The notes: generated by a model not told the origin, from the sequence alone. Positions 12,598-26,033 are shown, counted from the stretch's first letter. The stretch: DNA of 64,000 nt from Strongylocentrotus droebachiensis (GCA_035222895.1 JAVYIG010000035.1:930001-994000), one strand, 5' to 3'. Numbers and translations are program-made.

Positions 12598-13556
12598 CAA
12601 AACGAATGTAAAGAAAAGTAAATAAGTTGTCCTTTGTAAGTTCTACGCCTCTCATTCACACCCAAATCAAAACTTTGATGTGTGCAACATATCTATCTCT
12701 CCAAGCTCGAGATGTCCCATTGTCAACAAATTAAAGATCGAGTTCGAGAATTAAGACTATTGCCTATTGGCCTAGACCTCCTTCACCATTCCAATTGTCA
12801 TTTTCATCTATTATATAGAGGTAAACACAAATTAAATTGAAACCTGTTCACTTTCCTTTGCATTCGAGACGTCTATTGCTGAGGGTAGCTACATCGACTG
12901 GTTCTTGATATTTGACGTGCGGTGTGAGAATGTGAAATGGTATCAAAAAATGCAAAATAAACTGTGCAAATTGCATTGAGTTAATGGCAAAGAGGACAAT
13001 TTTTTTCACAAACTTTATTAACGCACTTAAAGACATATTCGCAGGAAGCCTCTTGTGCATCTGTAATGGGTTTTGTTTTCATGAATAATAAATGATAAAA
13101 ACAATATGTTTCAAAAGAGGTTGTGAACACATCTGCCTTTGCCGAATACGGCTCCTCGAGGTTTTTTACTGGCTGCCCGACCAAAGGATACAATCGTTTT
13201 GCTGATTTTCGTATGACGCTATTGTTATTTAAATCCGTGACGTCCAAGTATCTGCATTGTTAAATTCATGAATATGCACCCTATCAACAATACCGTTTAC
13301 TTAGTCATATGCTGCGGCCTTATTTTGAAAGAGTGTACCTATTTCTTCCGGAATTGTGATATTTCAAGAGGGATGGCCAAGAAAATGACGGCCATCTGTA
13401 GGATCACTTTCATAGTGCCAAGAAACTGCAGTCACACCTCCAAAGTGGGGCATAGATGAGATTCTGCATGTGATATCTTGCTGTAGGACTGGATGTTTAA
13501 CCGTTTTATGTCATCCAAGGGATTTGATCAAGAACTGCGACCGATTCTTTCAAAGC

Positions 13557-13718
13557 ATACTTACCTGGCGCAGGGGTCGCATTGATCAAGAAGGATGCAC
13601 CCCCAGGGCGAGGCTTGCCATTGCACTCCGGCTCGCTGAACCTTGCGATTCCCCCAAACGTGGGGAACTCGGGCGTATTATTTATGGTAGCGGAGATCTG
13701 CGTTCGCGCTATCTCCTA
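13557..13718 (+). ncRNA. U1: U1 snRNA, copy 13
   Basis: No change noticed in the RNA. Duplicate of copy 10, with the same 1,123-bp unit and CCGTTTTTTCTCAG spacer. Confidence 0.98.
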
Positions 13719-14679
13719 CAAAACGAATGTAAAGAAAAGTAAATAAGTTGTCCTTTGTAAGTTCTACGCCTCTCATTCACACCCAAATCAAAACTTTGAT
13801 GTGTGCAACATATCTATCTCTCCAAGTTCGAGATGTCCCATTGTCAACAAATTAAAGATCGAGTTCGAGAATTAAGACTATTGCCTATTGGCCTAGACCT
13901 CCTTCACCATTCCAATTGTCATTTTCATCTATTATATAGAGGTAAACACAAATTAAATTGAAACCTGTTCACTTTCCTTTGCATTCGAGACGTCTATTGC
14001 TGAGGGTAGCTACATCGACTGGTTCTTGATATTTGACGTGCGGTGTGAGAATGTGAAATGGTATCAAAAAATGCAAAATAAACTGTGCAAATTGCATTGA
14101 GTTAATGGCAAAGAGGACAATTTTTTTCACAAACTTTATTAACGCACTTAAAGACATATTCGCAGGAAGCCTCTTGTGCATCTGTAATGAGTTTTGTTTT
14201 CATGAATAATAAATGATAAAAACAATATGTTTCAAAAGAGGTTGTGAACACATCTGCCTTTGCCGAATCCGGCTCCTCGAGGTTTTTTACTGGCTGCCCG
14301 ACCAAAGGATACAATCGTTTTGCTGATTTTCGTATGACGCTATTGTAATTTAAATCCGTGACGTCCAAGTATCTGCATTGTTAAATTCATGAATATGCAC
14401 CCTATCAACAATACCGTTTTTTCTCAGTCATATGCTGCGGCCTTATTTTGAAAGAGTGTAACTATTTCTTCCGGAATTGTGATATTTCAAGAGGGATGGC
14501 CAAGAAAATGACGGCCATCTGTAGGATCACTTTCATAGTGCCAAGAAACTGCAGTCACACCTCCAAAGTGGGGCATAGAAGAGATTCTGCATGTGATATC
14601 TTGCTGTAGGACTGGATGTTTAACCGTTTTATGTCATCCAAGGGATTTGATCAAGAACTGCGACCGATTCTTTCAAAGC

Positions 14680-14841
14680 ATACTTACCTGGCGCAGGGGT
14701 CGCATTGATCAAGAAGGATGCACCCCCAGGGCGAGGCTTGCCATTGCACTCCGGCTCGCTGAACCTTGCGATTCCCCCAAACGTGGGGAACTCGGGCGTA
14801 TTATTTATGGTAGCGGAGATCTGCGTTCGCGCTATCTCCTA
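14680..14841 (+). ncRNA. U1: U1 snRNA, copy 14
   Basis: No change noticed in the RNA. Duplicate of copy 11, but the spacer after it keeps the full-length T-run, so the duplication tract ends in this unit. It carries CACTATG/AACAAATC. Confidence 0.98.
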
Positions 14842-15800
14842 CAAAACGAATGTAAAGAAAAGTAAATAAGTTGTCCTTTGTAAGTTCTACGCCTCTCATT
14901 CACACCCAAATCAAAACTTTGATGTGTGCAACATATCTATCTCTCCAAGCTCGAGATGTCCCATTGTCAACAAATTAAAGATCGAGTTCGAGAATTAAGA
15001 CTATTGCCTATTGGCCTAGACCTCCTTCACCATTCCAATTGTCATTTTCATCTATTATATAGAGGTAAACACAAATTAAATTGAAACCTGTTCACTTTCC
15101 TTTGCATTCGAGACGTCTATTGCTGAGGGTAGCTACATCGACTGGTTCTTGATATTTGACGTGCGGTGTGAGAATGTGAAATGGTATCAAAAAATGCAAA
15201 ATAAACTGTGCAAATTGCATTGAGTTAATGGCAAAGAGGACAATTTTTTTCACAAACTTTATTAACGCACTTAAAGACATATTCGCAGGAAGCCTCTTGT
15301 GCATCTGTAATGGGTTTTGTTTTCATGAATAATAAATGATAAAAACACTATGTTTCAAAAGAGGTTGTGAACAAATCTGCCTTTGCCGAATACGGCTCCT
15401 CGAGGTTTTTTACTGGCTGCCCGACCAAAGGATACAATCGTTTTGCTGATTTTCGTATGACGCTATTGTTATTTAAATCCGTGACGTCCAAGTATCTGCA
15501 TTGTTAAATTCATGAATATGCACCCTATCAACAATACCGTTTACTCAGTCATATGCTGCGGCCTTATTTTGAAAGAGTGTACCTATTTCTTCCGGAATTG
15601 TGATATTTCAAGAGGGATGGCCAAGAAAATGACGGCCATCTGTAGGATCACTTTCATAGTGCCAAGAAACTGCAGTCACACCTCCAAAGTGGGGCATAGA
15701 TGAGATTCTGCATGTGATATCTTGCTGTAGGACTGGATGTTTAACCGTTTTATGTCATCCAAGGGATTTGATCAAGAACTGCGACCGATTCTTTCAAAGC

Positions 15801-15962
15801 ATACTTACCTGGCGCAGGGGTCGCATTGATCAAGAAGGATGCACCCCCAGGGCGAGGCTTGCCATTGCACTCCGGCTCGCTGAACCTTGCGATTCCCCCA
15901 AACGTGGGGAACTCGGGCGTATTATTTATGGTAGCGGAGATCTGCGTTCGCGCTATCTCCTA
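15801..15962 (+). ncRNA. U1: U1 snRNA, copy 15
   Basis: No change noticed in the RNA. The spacer has CCAAGTTCGAG and a short T-run that fuses two antisense frames into a meaningless 132-codon frame; 1,120 bp to the next copy. Confidence 0.98.
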
Positions 15963-16920
15963 CAAAACGAATGTAAAGAAAAGTAAATAAGTTGTCCTTT
16001 GTAAGTTCTACGCCTCTCATTCACACCCAAATCAAAACTTTGATGTGTGCAACATATCTATCTCTCCAAGTTCGAGATGTCCCATTGTCAACAAATTAAA
16101 GATCGAGTTCGAGAATTAAGACTATTGCCTATTGGCCTAGACCTCCTTCACCATTCCAATTGTCATTTTCATCTATTATATAGAGGTAAACACAAATTAA
16201 ATTGAAACCTGTTCACTTTCCTTTGCATTCGAGACGTCTATTGCTGAGGGTAGCTACATCGACTGGTTCTTGATATTTGACGTGCGGTGTGAGAATGTGA
16301 AATGGTATCAAAAAATGCAAAATAAACTGTGCAAATTGCATTGAGTTAATGGCAAAGAGGACAATTTTTTCACAAACTTTATTAACGCACTTAAAGACAT
16401 ATTCGCAGGAAGCCTCTTGTGCATCTGTAATGGGTTTTGTTTTCATGAATAATAAATGATAAAAACAATATGTTTCAAAAGAGGTTGTGAACACATCTGC
16501 CTTTGCCGAATACGGCTCCTCGAGGTTTTTTACTGGCTGCCCGACCAAAGGATACAATCGTTTTGCTGATTTTCGTATGACGCTATTGTTATTTAAATCC
16601 GTGACGTCCAAGTATCTGCATTGTTAAATTCATGAATATGCACCCTATCAACAATACCGTTTACTCAGTCATATGCTGCGGCCTTATTTTGAAAGAGTGT
16701 ACCTATTTCTTCCGGAATTGTGATATTTCAAGAGGGATGGCCAAGAAAATGACGGCCATCTGTAGGATCACTTTCATAGTGCCAAGAAACTGCAGTCACA
16801 CCTCCAAAGTGGGGCATAGATGAGATTCTGCATGTGATATCTTGCTGTAGGACTGGATGTTTAACCGTTTTATGTCATCCAAGGGATTTGATCAAGAACT
16901 GCGACCGATTCTTTCAAAGC

Positions 16921-17082
16921 ATACTTACCTGGCGCAGGGGTCGCATTGATCAAGAAGGATGCACCCCCAGGGCGAGGCTTGCCATTGCACTCCGGCTCGC
17001 TGAACCTTGCTATTCCCCCAAACGTGGGGAACTCGGGCGTATTATTTATGGTAGCGGAGATCTGCGTTCGCGCTATCTCCTA
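16921..17082 (+). ncRNA. U1: U1 snRNA, copy 16 (G91T)
   Basis: Carries G91T with the linked 7-bp spacer deletion and CACTATG/AACAAATC; 1,114 bp to the next copy. Confidence 0.98.
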
Positions 17083-18034
17083 CAAAACGAATGTAAAGAA
17101 AAGTAAACAAGTTGTAAGTTCTACGCCTCTCATTCACACCCAAATCAAAACTTTGATGTGTGCAACATATCTATCTCTCCAAGCTCGAGATGTCCCATTG
17201 TCAACAAATTAAAGATCGAGTTCGAGAATTAAGACTATTGCCTATTGGCCTAGACCTCCTTCACCATTCCAATTGTCATTTTCATCTATTATATAGAGGT
17301 AAACACAAATTAAATTGAAACCTGTTCACTTTCCTTTGCATTCGAGACGTCTATTGCTGAGGGTAGCTACATCGACTGGTTCTTGATATTTGACGTGCGG
17401 TGTGAGAATGTGAAATGGTATCAAAAAATGCAAAATAAACTGTGCAAATTGCATTGAGTTAATGGCAAAGAGGACAATTTTTTTCACAAACTTTATTAAC
17501 GCACTTAAAGACATATTCGCAGGAAGCCTCTTGTGCATCTGTAATGGGTTTTGTTTTCATGAATAATAAATGATAAAAACACTATGTTTCAAAAGAGGTT
17601 GTGAACAAATCTGCCTTTGCCGAATACGGCTCCTCGAGGTTTTTTACTGGCTGCCCGACCAAAGGATACAATCGTTTTGCTGATTTTCGTATGACGCTAT
17701 TGTTATTTAAATCCGTGACGTCCAAGTATCTGCATTGTTAAATTCATGAATATGCACCCTATCAACAATACCGTTTACTCAGTCATATGCTGCGGCCTTA
17801 TTTTGAAAGAGTGTACCTATTTCTTCCGGAATTGTGATATTTCAAGAGGGATGGCCAAGAAAATGACGGCCATCTGTAGGATCACTTTCATAGTGCCAAG
17901 AAACTGCAGTCACACCTCCAAAGTGGGGCATAGATGAGATTCTGCATGTGATATCTTGCTGTAGGACTGGATGTTTAACCGTTTTATGTCATCCAAGGGA
18001 TTTGATCAAGAACTGCGACCGATTCTTTCAAAGC

Positions 18035-18196
18035 ATACTTACCTGGCGCAGGGGTCGCATTGATCAAGAAGGATGCACCCCCAGGGCGAGGCTTGCCATT
18101 GCACTCCGGCTCGCTGAACCTTGCGATTCCCCCAAACGTGGGGAACTCGGGCGTATTATTTATGGTAGCGGAGATCTGCGTTCGCGCTATCTCCTA
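18035..18196 (+). ncRNA. U1: U1 snRNA, copy 17
   Basis: No change noticed in the RNA. Duplicate of copy 15, sharing the CCAAGTTCGAG and short T-run spacer. Confidence 0.98.
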
Positions 18197-19154
18197 CAAA
18201 ACGAATGTAAAGAAAAGTAAATAAGTTGTCCTTTGTAAGTTCTACGCCTCTCATTCACACCCAAATCAAAACTTTGATGTGTGCAACATATCTATCTCTC
18301 CAAGTTCGAGATGTCCCATTGTCAACAAATTAAAGATCGAGTTCGAGAATTAAGACTATTGCCTATTGGCCTAGACCTCCTTCACCATTCCAATTGTCAT
18401 TTTCATCTATTATATAGAGGTAAACACAAATTAAATTGAAACCTGTTCACTTTCCTTTGCATTCGAGACGTCTATTGCTGAGGGTAGCTACATCGACTGG
18501 TTCTTGATATTTGACGTGCGGTGTGAGAATGTGAAATGGTATCAAAAAATGCAAAATAAACTGTGCAAATTGCATTGAGTTAATGGCAAAGAGGACAATT
18601 TTTTCACAAACTTTATTAACGCACTTAAAGACATATTCGCAGGAAGCCTCTTGTGCATCTGTAATGGGTTTTGTTTTCATGAATAATAAATGATAAAAAC
18701 AATATGTTTCAAAAGAGGTTGTGAACACATCTGCCTTTGCCGAATACGGCTCCTCGAGGTTTTTTACTGGCTGCCCGACCAAAGGATACAATCGTTTTGC
18801 TGATTTTCGTATGACGCTATTGTTATTTAAATCCGTGACGTCCAAGTATCTGCATTGTTAAATTCATGAATATGCACCCTATCAACAATACCGTTTACTC
18901 AGTCATATGCTGCGGCCTTATTTTGAAAGAGTGTACCTATTTCTTCCGGAATTGTGATATTTCAAGAGGGATGGCCAAGAAAATGACGGCCATCTGTAGG
19001 ATCACTTTCATAGTGCCAAGAAACTGCAGTCACACCTCCAAAGTGGGGCATAGATGAGATTCTGCATGTGATATCTTGCTGTAGGACTGGATGTTTAACC
19101 GTTTTATGTCATCCAAGGGATTTGATCAAGAACTGCGACCGATTCTTTCAAAGC

Positions 19155-19316
19155 ATACTTACCTGGCGCAGGGGTCGCATTGATCAAGAAGGATGCACCC
19201 CCAGGGCGAGGCTTGCCATTGCACTCCGGCTCGCTGAACCTTGCTATTCCCCCAAACGTGGGGAACTCGGGCGTATTATTTATGGTAGCGGAGATCTGCG
19301 TTCGCGCTATCTCCTA
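19155..19316 (+). ncRNA. U1: U1 snRNA, copy 18 (G91T)
   Basis: Carries G91T with the 7-bp spacer deletion. Duplicate of copy 16, and first U1 of the block that recurs 12,324 bp downstream from copy 29. Confidence 0.98.
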
Positions 19317-20268
19317 CAAAACGAATGTAAAGAAAAGTAAACAAGTTGTAAGTTCTACGCCTCTCATTCACACCCAAATCAAAACTTTGATGTGTGCAAC
19401 ATATCTATCTCTCCAAGCTCGAGATGTCCCATTGTCAACAAATTAAAGATCGAGTTCGAGAATTAAGACTATTGCCTATTGGCCTAGACCTCCTTCACCA
19501 TTCCAATTGTCATTTTCATCTATTATATAGAGGTAAACACAAATTAAATTGAAACCTGTTCACTTTCCTTTGCATTCGAGACGTCTATTGCTGAGGGTAG
19601 CTACATCGACTGGTTCTTGATATTTGACGTGCGGTGTGAGAATGTGAAATGGTATCAAAAAATGCAAAATAAACTGTGCAAATTGCATTGAGTTAATGGC
19701 AAAGAGGACAATTTTTTTCACAAACTTTATTAACGCACTTAAAGACATATTCGCAGGAAGCCTCTTGTGCATCTGTAATGGGTTTTGTTTTCATGAATAA
19801 TAAATGATAAAAACACTATGTTTCAAAAGAGGTTGTGAACAAATCTGCCTTTGCCGAATACGGCTCCTCGAGGTTTTTTACTGGCTGCCCGACCAAAGGA
19901 TACAATCGTTTTGCTGATTTTCGTATGACGCTATTGTTATTTAAATCCGTGACGTCCAAGTATCTGCATTGTTAAATTCATGAATATGCACCCTATCAAC
20001 AATACCGTTTACTCAGTCATATGCTGCGGCCTTATTTTGAAAGAGTGTACCTATTTCTTCCGGAATTGTGATATTTCAAGAGGGATGGCCAAGAAAATGA
20101 CGGCCATCTGTAGGATCACTTTCATAGTGCCAAGAAACTGCAGTCACACCTCCAAAGTGGGGCATAGATGAGATTCTGCATGTGATATCTTGCTGTAGGA
20201 CTGGATGTTTAACCGTTTTATGTCATCCAAGGGATTTGATCAAGAACTGCGACCGATTCTTTCAAAGC

Positions 20269-20430
20269 ATACTTACCTGGCGCAGGGGTCGCATTGATCA
20301 AGAAGGATGCACCCCCAGGGCGAGGCTTGCCATTGCACTCCGGCTCGCTGAACCTTGCGATTCCCCCAAACGTGGGGAACTCGGGCGTATTATTTATGGT
20401 AGCCGAGATCTGCGTTCGCGCTATCTCCTA
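20269..20430 (+). ncRNA. U1: U1 snRNA, copy 19 (G136C)
   Basis: Carries G136C at the base of stem-loop 4, like copies 5 and 30. The spacer has ACAAAAATT; 1,121 bp to the next copy. Confidence 0.98.
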
Positions 20431-21389
20431 CAAAACGAATGTAAAGAAAAGTAAATAAGTTGTCCTTTGTAAGTTCTACGCCTCTCATTCACACCCAAAT
20501 CAAAACTTTGATGTGTGCAACATATCTATCTCTCCAAGCTCGAGATGTCCCATTGTCAACAAATTAAAGATCGAGTTCGAGAATTAAGACTATTGCCTAT
20601 TGGCCTAGACCTCCTTCACCATTCCAATTGTCATTTTCATCTATTATATAGAGGTAAACAAAAATTAAATTGAAACCTGTTCACTTTCCTTTGCATTCGA
20701 GACGTCTATTGCTGAGGGTAGCTACATCGACTGGTTCTTGATATTTGACGTGCGGTGTGAGAATGTGAAATGGTATCAAAAAATGCAAAATAAACTGTGC
20801 AAATTGCATTGAGTTAATGGCAAAGAGGACAATTTTTTTCACAAACTTTATTAACGCACTTAAAGACATATTCGCAGGAAGCCTCTTGTGCATCTGTAAT
20901 GGGTTTTGTTTTCATGAATAATAAATGATAAAAACAATATGTTTCAAAAGAGGTTGTGAACACATCTGCCTTTGCCGAATACGGCTCCTCGAGGTTTTTT
21001 ACTGGCTGCCCGACCAAAGGATACAATCGTTTTGCTGATTTTCGTATGACGCTATTGTTATTTAAATCCGTGACGTCCAAGTATCTGCATTGTTAAATTC
21101 ATGAATATGCACCCTATCAACAATACCGTTTACTCAGTCATATGCTGCGGCCTTATTTTGAAAGAGTGTACCTATTTCTTCCGGAATTGTGATATTTCAA
21201 GAGGGATGGCCAAGAAAATGACGGCCATCTGTAGGATCACTTTCATAGTGCCAAGAAACTGCAGTCACACCTCCAAAGTGGGGCATAGAAGAGATTCTGC
21301 ATGTGATATCTTGCTGTAGGACTGGATGTTTAACCGTTTTATGTCATCCAAGGGATTTGATCAAGAACTGCGACCGATTCTTTCAAAGC

Positions 21390-21551
21390 ATACTTACCTG
21401 GCGCAGGGGTCGCATTGATCAAGAAGGATGCACCCCCAGGGCGAGGCTTGCCATTGCACTCCGGCTAGCTGAACCTTGCGATTCCCCCAAACGTGGGGAA
21501 CTCGGGCGTATTATTTATGGTAGCGGAGATCTGCGTTCGCGCTATCTCCTA
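21390..21551 (+). ncRNA. U1: U1 snRNA, copy 20 (C78A)
   Basis: Carries C78A in stem-loop 2, preceded by CATAGAAGAG as in copy 6. Confidence 0.98.
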
Positions 21552-22510
21552 CAAAACGAATGTAAAGAAAAGTAAATAAGTTGTCCTTTGTAAGTTCTAC
21601 GCCTCTCATTCACACCCAAATCAAAACTTTGATGTGTGCAACATATCTATCTCTCCAAGCTCGAGATGTCCCATTGTCAACAAATTAAAGATCGAGTTCG
21701 AGAATTAAGACTATTGCCTATTGGCCTAGACCTCCTTCACCATTCCAATTGTCATTTTCATCTATTATATAGAGGTAAACACAAATTAAATTGAAACCTG
21801 TTCACTTTCCTTTGCATTCGAGACGTCTATTGCTGAGGGTAGCTACATCGACTGGTTCTTGATATTTGACGTGCGGTGTGAGAATGTGAAATGGTATCAA
21901 AAAATGCAAAATAAACTGTGCAAATTGCATTGAGTTAATGGCAAAGAGGACAATTTTTTTCACAAACTTTATTAACGCACTTAAAGACATATTCGCAGGA
22001 AGCCTCTTGTGCATCTGTAATGGGTTTTGTTTTCATGAATAATAAATGATAAAAACAATATGTTTCAAAAGAGGTTGTGAACACATCTGCCTTTGCCGAA
22101 TACGGCTCCTCGAGGTTTTTTACTGGCTGCCCGACCAAAGGATACAATCGTTTTGCTGATTTTCGTATGACGCTATTGTTATTTAAATCCGTGACGTCCA
22201 AGTATCTGCATTGTTAAATTCATGAATATGCACCCTATCAACAATACCGTTTACTCAGTCATATGCTGCGGCCTTATTTTGAAAGAGTGTACCTATTTCT
22301 TCCGGAATTGTGATATTTCAAGAGGGATGGCCAAGAAAATGACGGCCATCTGTAGGATCACTTTCATAGTGCCAAGAAACTGCAGTCACACCTCCAAAGT
22401 GGGGCATAGATGAGATTCTGCATGTGATATCTTGCTGTAGGACTGGATGTTTAACCGTTTTATGTCATCCAAGGGATTTGATCAAGAACTGCGACCGATT
22501 CTTTCAAAGC

Positions 22511-22672
22511 ATACTTACCTGGCGCAGGGGTCGCATTGATCAAGAAGGATGCACCCCCAGGGCGAGGCTTGCCATTGCACTCCGGCTCGCTGAACCTTGC
22601 TATTCCCCCAAACGTGGGGAACTCGGGCGTATTATTTATGGTAGCGGAGATCTGCGTTCGCGCTATCTCCTA
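22511..22672 (+). ncRNA. U1: U1 snRNA, copy 21 (G91T)
   Basis: Carries G91T with the 7-bp deletion. Its spacer then switches to the TAATGAGTTTTG, GTAATTTAAAT, CCGTTTTTTCTCAG type, so it looks like a recombinant of a copy-7 type front and a copy-10 type back; 1,116 bp to the next copy. Confidence 0.98.
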
Positions 22673-23626
22673 CAAAACGAATGTAAAGAAAAGTAAACAA
22701 GTTGTAAGTTCTACGCCTCTCATTCACACCCAAATCAAAACTTTGATGTGTGCAACATATCTATCTCTCCAAGCTCGAGATGTCCCATTGTCAACAAATT
22801 AAAGATCGAGTTCGAGAATTAAGACTATTGCCTATTGGCCTAGACCTCCTTCACCATTCCAATTGTCATTTTCATCTATTATATAGAGGTAAACACAAAT
22901 TAAATTGAAACCTGTTCACTTTCCTTTGCATTCGAGACGTCTATTGCTGAGGGTAGCTACATCGACTGGTTCTTGATATTTGACGTGCGGTGTGAGAATG
23001 TGAAATGGTATCAAAAAATGCAAAATAAACTGTGCAAATTGCATTGAGTTAATGGCAAAGAGGACAATTTTTTTCACAAACTTTATTAACGCACTTAAAG
23101 ACATATTCGCAGGAAGCCTCTTGTGCATCTGTAATGAGTTTTGTTTTCATGAATAATAAATGATAAAAACAATATGTTTCAAAAGAGGTTGTGAACACAT
23201 CTGCCTTTGCCGAATCCGGCTCCTCGAGGTTTTTTACTGGCTGCCCGACCAAAGGATACAATCGTTTTGCTGATTTTCGTATGACGCTATTGTAATTTAA
23301 ATCCGTGACGTCCAAGTATCTGCATTGTTAAATTCATGAATATGCACCCTATCAACAATACCGTTTTTTCTCAGTCATATGCTGCGGCCTTATTTTGAAA
23401 GAGTGTAACTATTTCTTCCGGAATTGTGATATTTCAAGAGGGATGGCAAAGAAAATGACGGCCATCTGTAGGATCACTTTCATAGTGCCAAGAAACTGCA
23501 GTCACACCTCCAAAGTGGGGCATAGAAGAGATTCTGCATGTGATATCTTGCTGTAGGACTGGATGTTTAACCGTTTTATGTCATCCAAGGGATTTGATCA
23601 AGAACTGCGACCGATTCTTTCAAAGC

Positions 23627-23788
23627 ATACTTACCTGGCGCAGGGGTCGCATTGATCAAGAAGGATGCACCCCCAGGGCGAGGCTTGCCATTGCACTCCG
23701 GCTCGCTGAACCTTGCGATTCCCCCAAACGTGGGGAACTCGGGCGTATTATTTATGGTAGCGGAGATCTGCGTTCGCGCTATCTCCTA
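23627..23788 (+). ncRNA. U1: U1 snRNA, copy 22
   Basis: No change noticed in the RNA. The spacer has GAATCCGGC, GTAATTTAAAT, CCGTTTTTTCTCAG and TGGCAAAG; 1,123 bp to the next copy. Confidence 0.98.
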
Positions 23789-24749
23789 CAAAACGAATGT
23801 AAAGAAAAGTAAATAAGTTGTCCTTTGTAAGTTCTACGCCTCTCATTCACACCCAAATCAAAACTTTGATGTGTGCAACATATCTATCTCTCCAAGCTCG
23901 AGATGTCCCATTGTCAACAAATTAAAGATCGAGTTCGAGAATTAAGACTATTGCCTATTGGCCTAGACCTCCTTCACCATTCCAATTGTCATTTTCATCT
24001 ATTATATAGAGGTAAACACAAATTAAATTGAAACCTGTTCACTTTCCTTTGCATTCGAGACGTCTATTGCTGAGGGTAGCTACATCGACTGGTTCTTGAT
24101 ATTTGACGTGCGGTGTGAGAATGTGAAATGGTATCAAAAAATGCAAAATAAACTGTGCAAATTGCATTGAGTTAATGGCAAAGAGGACAATTTTTTTCAC
24201 AAACTTTATTAACGCACTTAAAGACATATTCGCAGGAAGCCTCTTGTGCATCTGTAATGGGTTTTGTTTTCATGAATAATAAATGATAAAAACAATATGT
24301 TTCAAAAGAGGTTGTGAACACATCTGCCTTTGCCGAATCCGGCTCCTCGAGGTTTTTTACTGGCTGCCCGACCAAAGGATACAATCGTTTTGCTGATTTT
24401 CGTATGACGCTATTGTAATTTAAATCCGTGACGTCCAAGTATCTGCATTGTTAAATTCATGAATATGCACCCTATCAACAATACCGTTTTTTCTCAGTCA
24501 TATGCTGCGGCCTTATTTTGAAAGAGTGTAACTATTTCTTCCGGAATTGTGATATTTCAAGAGGGATGGCAAAGAAAATGACGGCCATCTGTAGGATCAC
24601 TTTCATAGTGCCAAGAAACTGCAGTCACACCTCCAAAGTGGGGCATAGAAGAGATTCTGCATGTGATATCTTGCTGTAGGACTGGATGTTTAACCGTTTT
24701 ATGTCATCCAAGGGATTTGATCAAGAACTGCGACCGATTCTTTCAAAGC

Positions 24750-24911
24750 ATACTTACCTGGCGCAGGGGTCGCATTGATCAAGAAGGATGCACCCCCAGG
24801 GCGAGGCTTGCCATTGCACTCCGGCTCGCTGAACCTTGCGATTCCCCCAAACGTGGGGAACTCGGGCGTATTATTTATGGTAGCGGAGATCTGCGTTCGC
24901 GCTATCTCCTA
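24750..24911 (+). ncRNA. U1: U1 snRNA, copy 23
   Basis: No change noticed in the RNA. First unit here whose spacer ends in the TGGAAAAAG form that dominates the right part of the array; 1,122 bp to the next copy. Confidence 0.98.
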
Positions 24912-25871
24912 CAAAACGAATGTAAAGAAAAGTAAATAAGTTGTCCTTTGTAAGTTCTACGCCTCTCATTCACACCCAAATCAAAACTTTGATGTGTGCA
25001 ACATATCTATCTCTCCAAGCTCGAGATGTCCCATTGTCAACAAATTAAAGATCGAGTTCGAGAATTAAGACTATTGCCTATTGGCCTAGACCTCCTTCAC
25101 CATTCCAATTGTCATTTTCATCTATTATATAGAGGTAAACACAAATTAAATTGAAACCTGTTCACTTTCCTTTGCATTCGAGACGTCTATTGCTGAGGGT
25201 AGCTACATCGACTGGTTCTTGATATTTGACGTGCGGTGTGAGAATGTGAAATGGTATCAAAAAATGCAAAATAAACTGTGCAAATTGCATTGAGTTAATG
25301 GCAAAGAGGACAATTTTTTTCACAAACTTTATTAACGCACTTAAAGACATATTCGCAGGAAGCCTCTTGTGCATCTGTAATGGGTTTTGTTTTCATGAAT
25401 AATAAATGATAAAAACAATATGTTTCAAAAGAGGTTGTGAACACATCTGCCTTTGCCGAATCCGGCTCCTCGAGGTTTTTTACTGGCTGCCCGACCAAAG
25501 GATACAATCGTTTTGCTGATTTTCGTATGACGCTATTGTTATTTAAATCCGTGACGTCCAAGTATCTGCATTGTTAAATTCATGAATATGCACCCTATCA
25601 ACAATACCGTTTACTCAGTCATATGCTGCGGCCTTATTTTGAAAGAGTGTAACTATTTCTTCCGGAATTGTGATATTTCAAGAGGGATGGAAAAAGAAAA
25701 TGACGGCCATCTGTAGGATCACTTTCATAGTGCCAAGAAACTGCAGTCACACCTCCAAAGTGGGGCATAGATGAGATTCTGCATGTGATATCTTGCTGTA
25801 GGACTGGATGTTTAACCGTTTTATGTCATCCAAGGGATTTGATCAAGAACTGCGACCGATTCTTTCAAAGC

Positions 25872-26033
25872 ATACTTACCTGGCGCAGGGGTCGCATTGA
25901 TCAAGAAGGATGCACCCCCAGGGCGAGGCTTGCCATTGCACTCCGGCTCGCTGAACCTTGCGATTCCCCCAAACGTGGGGAACTCGGGCGTATTATTTAT
26001 GGTAGCGGAGATCTGCGTTCGCGCTATCTCCTA
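25872..26033 (+). ncRNA. U1: U1 snRNA, copy 24
   Basis: No change noticed in the RNA. TGGAAAAAG and ACAAAAATT spacer; 1,122 bp to the next copy. Confidence 0.98.

Larger units (their letters stand above)
8114..14841 (+). repeat. Three-unit higher-order duplication (two copies of ~3,364 bp)
   Basis: The run from the spacer after U1 copy 8 through copy 11 is repeated, 3,364 bp later, from the spacer after copy 11 through copy 14. Shared markers in order: short T-run and CACTATG spacer; promoter A-to-T at -58 (copies 9 and 12); TTACTTAGTC in the spacers before copies 10 and 13; then TAATGAGTTTTG, GTAATTTAAAT and CCGTTTTTTCTCAG before copies 11 and 14. Unit spacings of 1,120, 1,121 and 1,123 bp repeat exactly. 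Boundaries are placed at unit level only. Confidence 0.85.
15801..20268 (+). repeat. Two-unit higher-order duplication (two copies of 2,234 bp)
   Basis: Copies 15 and 16 with their spacers recur as copies 17 and 18 at an offset of 2,234 bp. Shared markers: CCAAGTTCGAG and short T-run in the first spacer, then G91T plus the 7-bp deletion and CACTATG in the second. The unit spacings 1,120 and 1,114 bp repeat. The tract stops before copy 19, which has G136C where copy 17 does not. Confidence 0.82.
19245..24416 (+). repeat. Large duplicated array block, first copy
   Basis: From the G91T site in U1 copy 18 to the spacer after copy 22, every marker I checked recurs at an offset of 12,324 bp in 31569-36740: G91T with 7-bp deletion, G136C, C78A, G91T with deletion, then a CCGTTTTTTCTCAG spacer. 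Unit spacings 1,114, 1,121, 1,121 and 1,116 bp are identical. One difference seen is TAATGAGTTTTG here against TAATGAATTTTG in the other copy. Limits are the outermost shared and first discordant markers. Confidence 0.85.

Noticed and set aside
16213-16611. Antisense 132-codon frame in the spacer, and the recurring 60-90 codon frames
   Set aside because: They recur only with the DNA repeat. Indels in other units break or fuse them freely (for example the T-run change), and the longest + frame runs through the U1 RNA itself.
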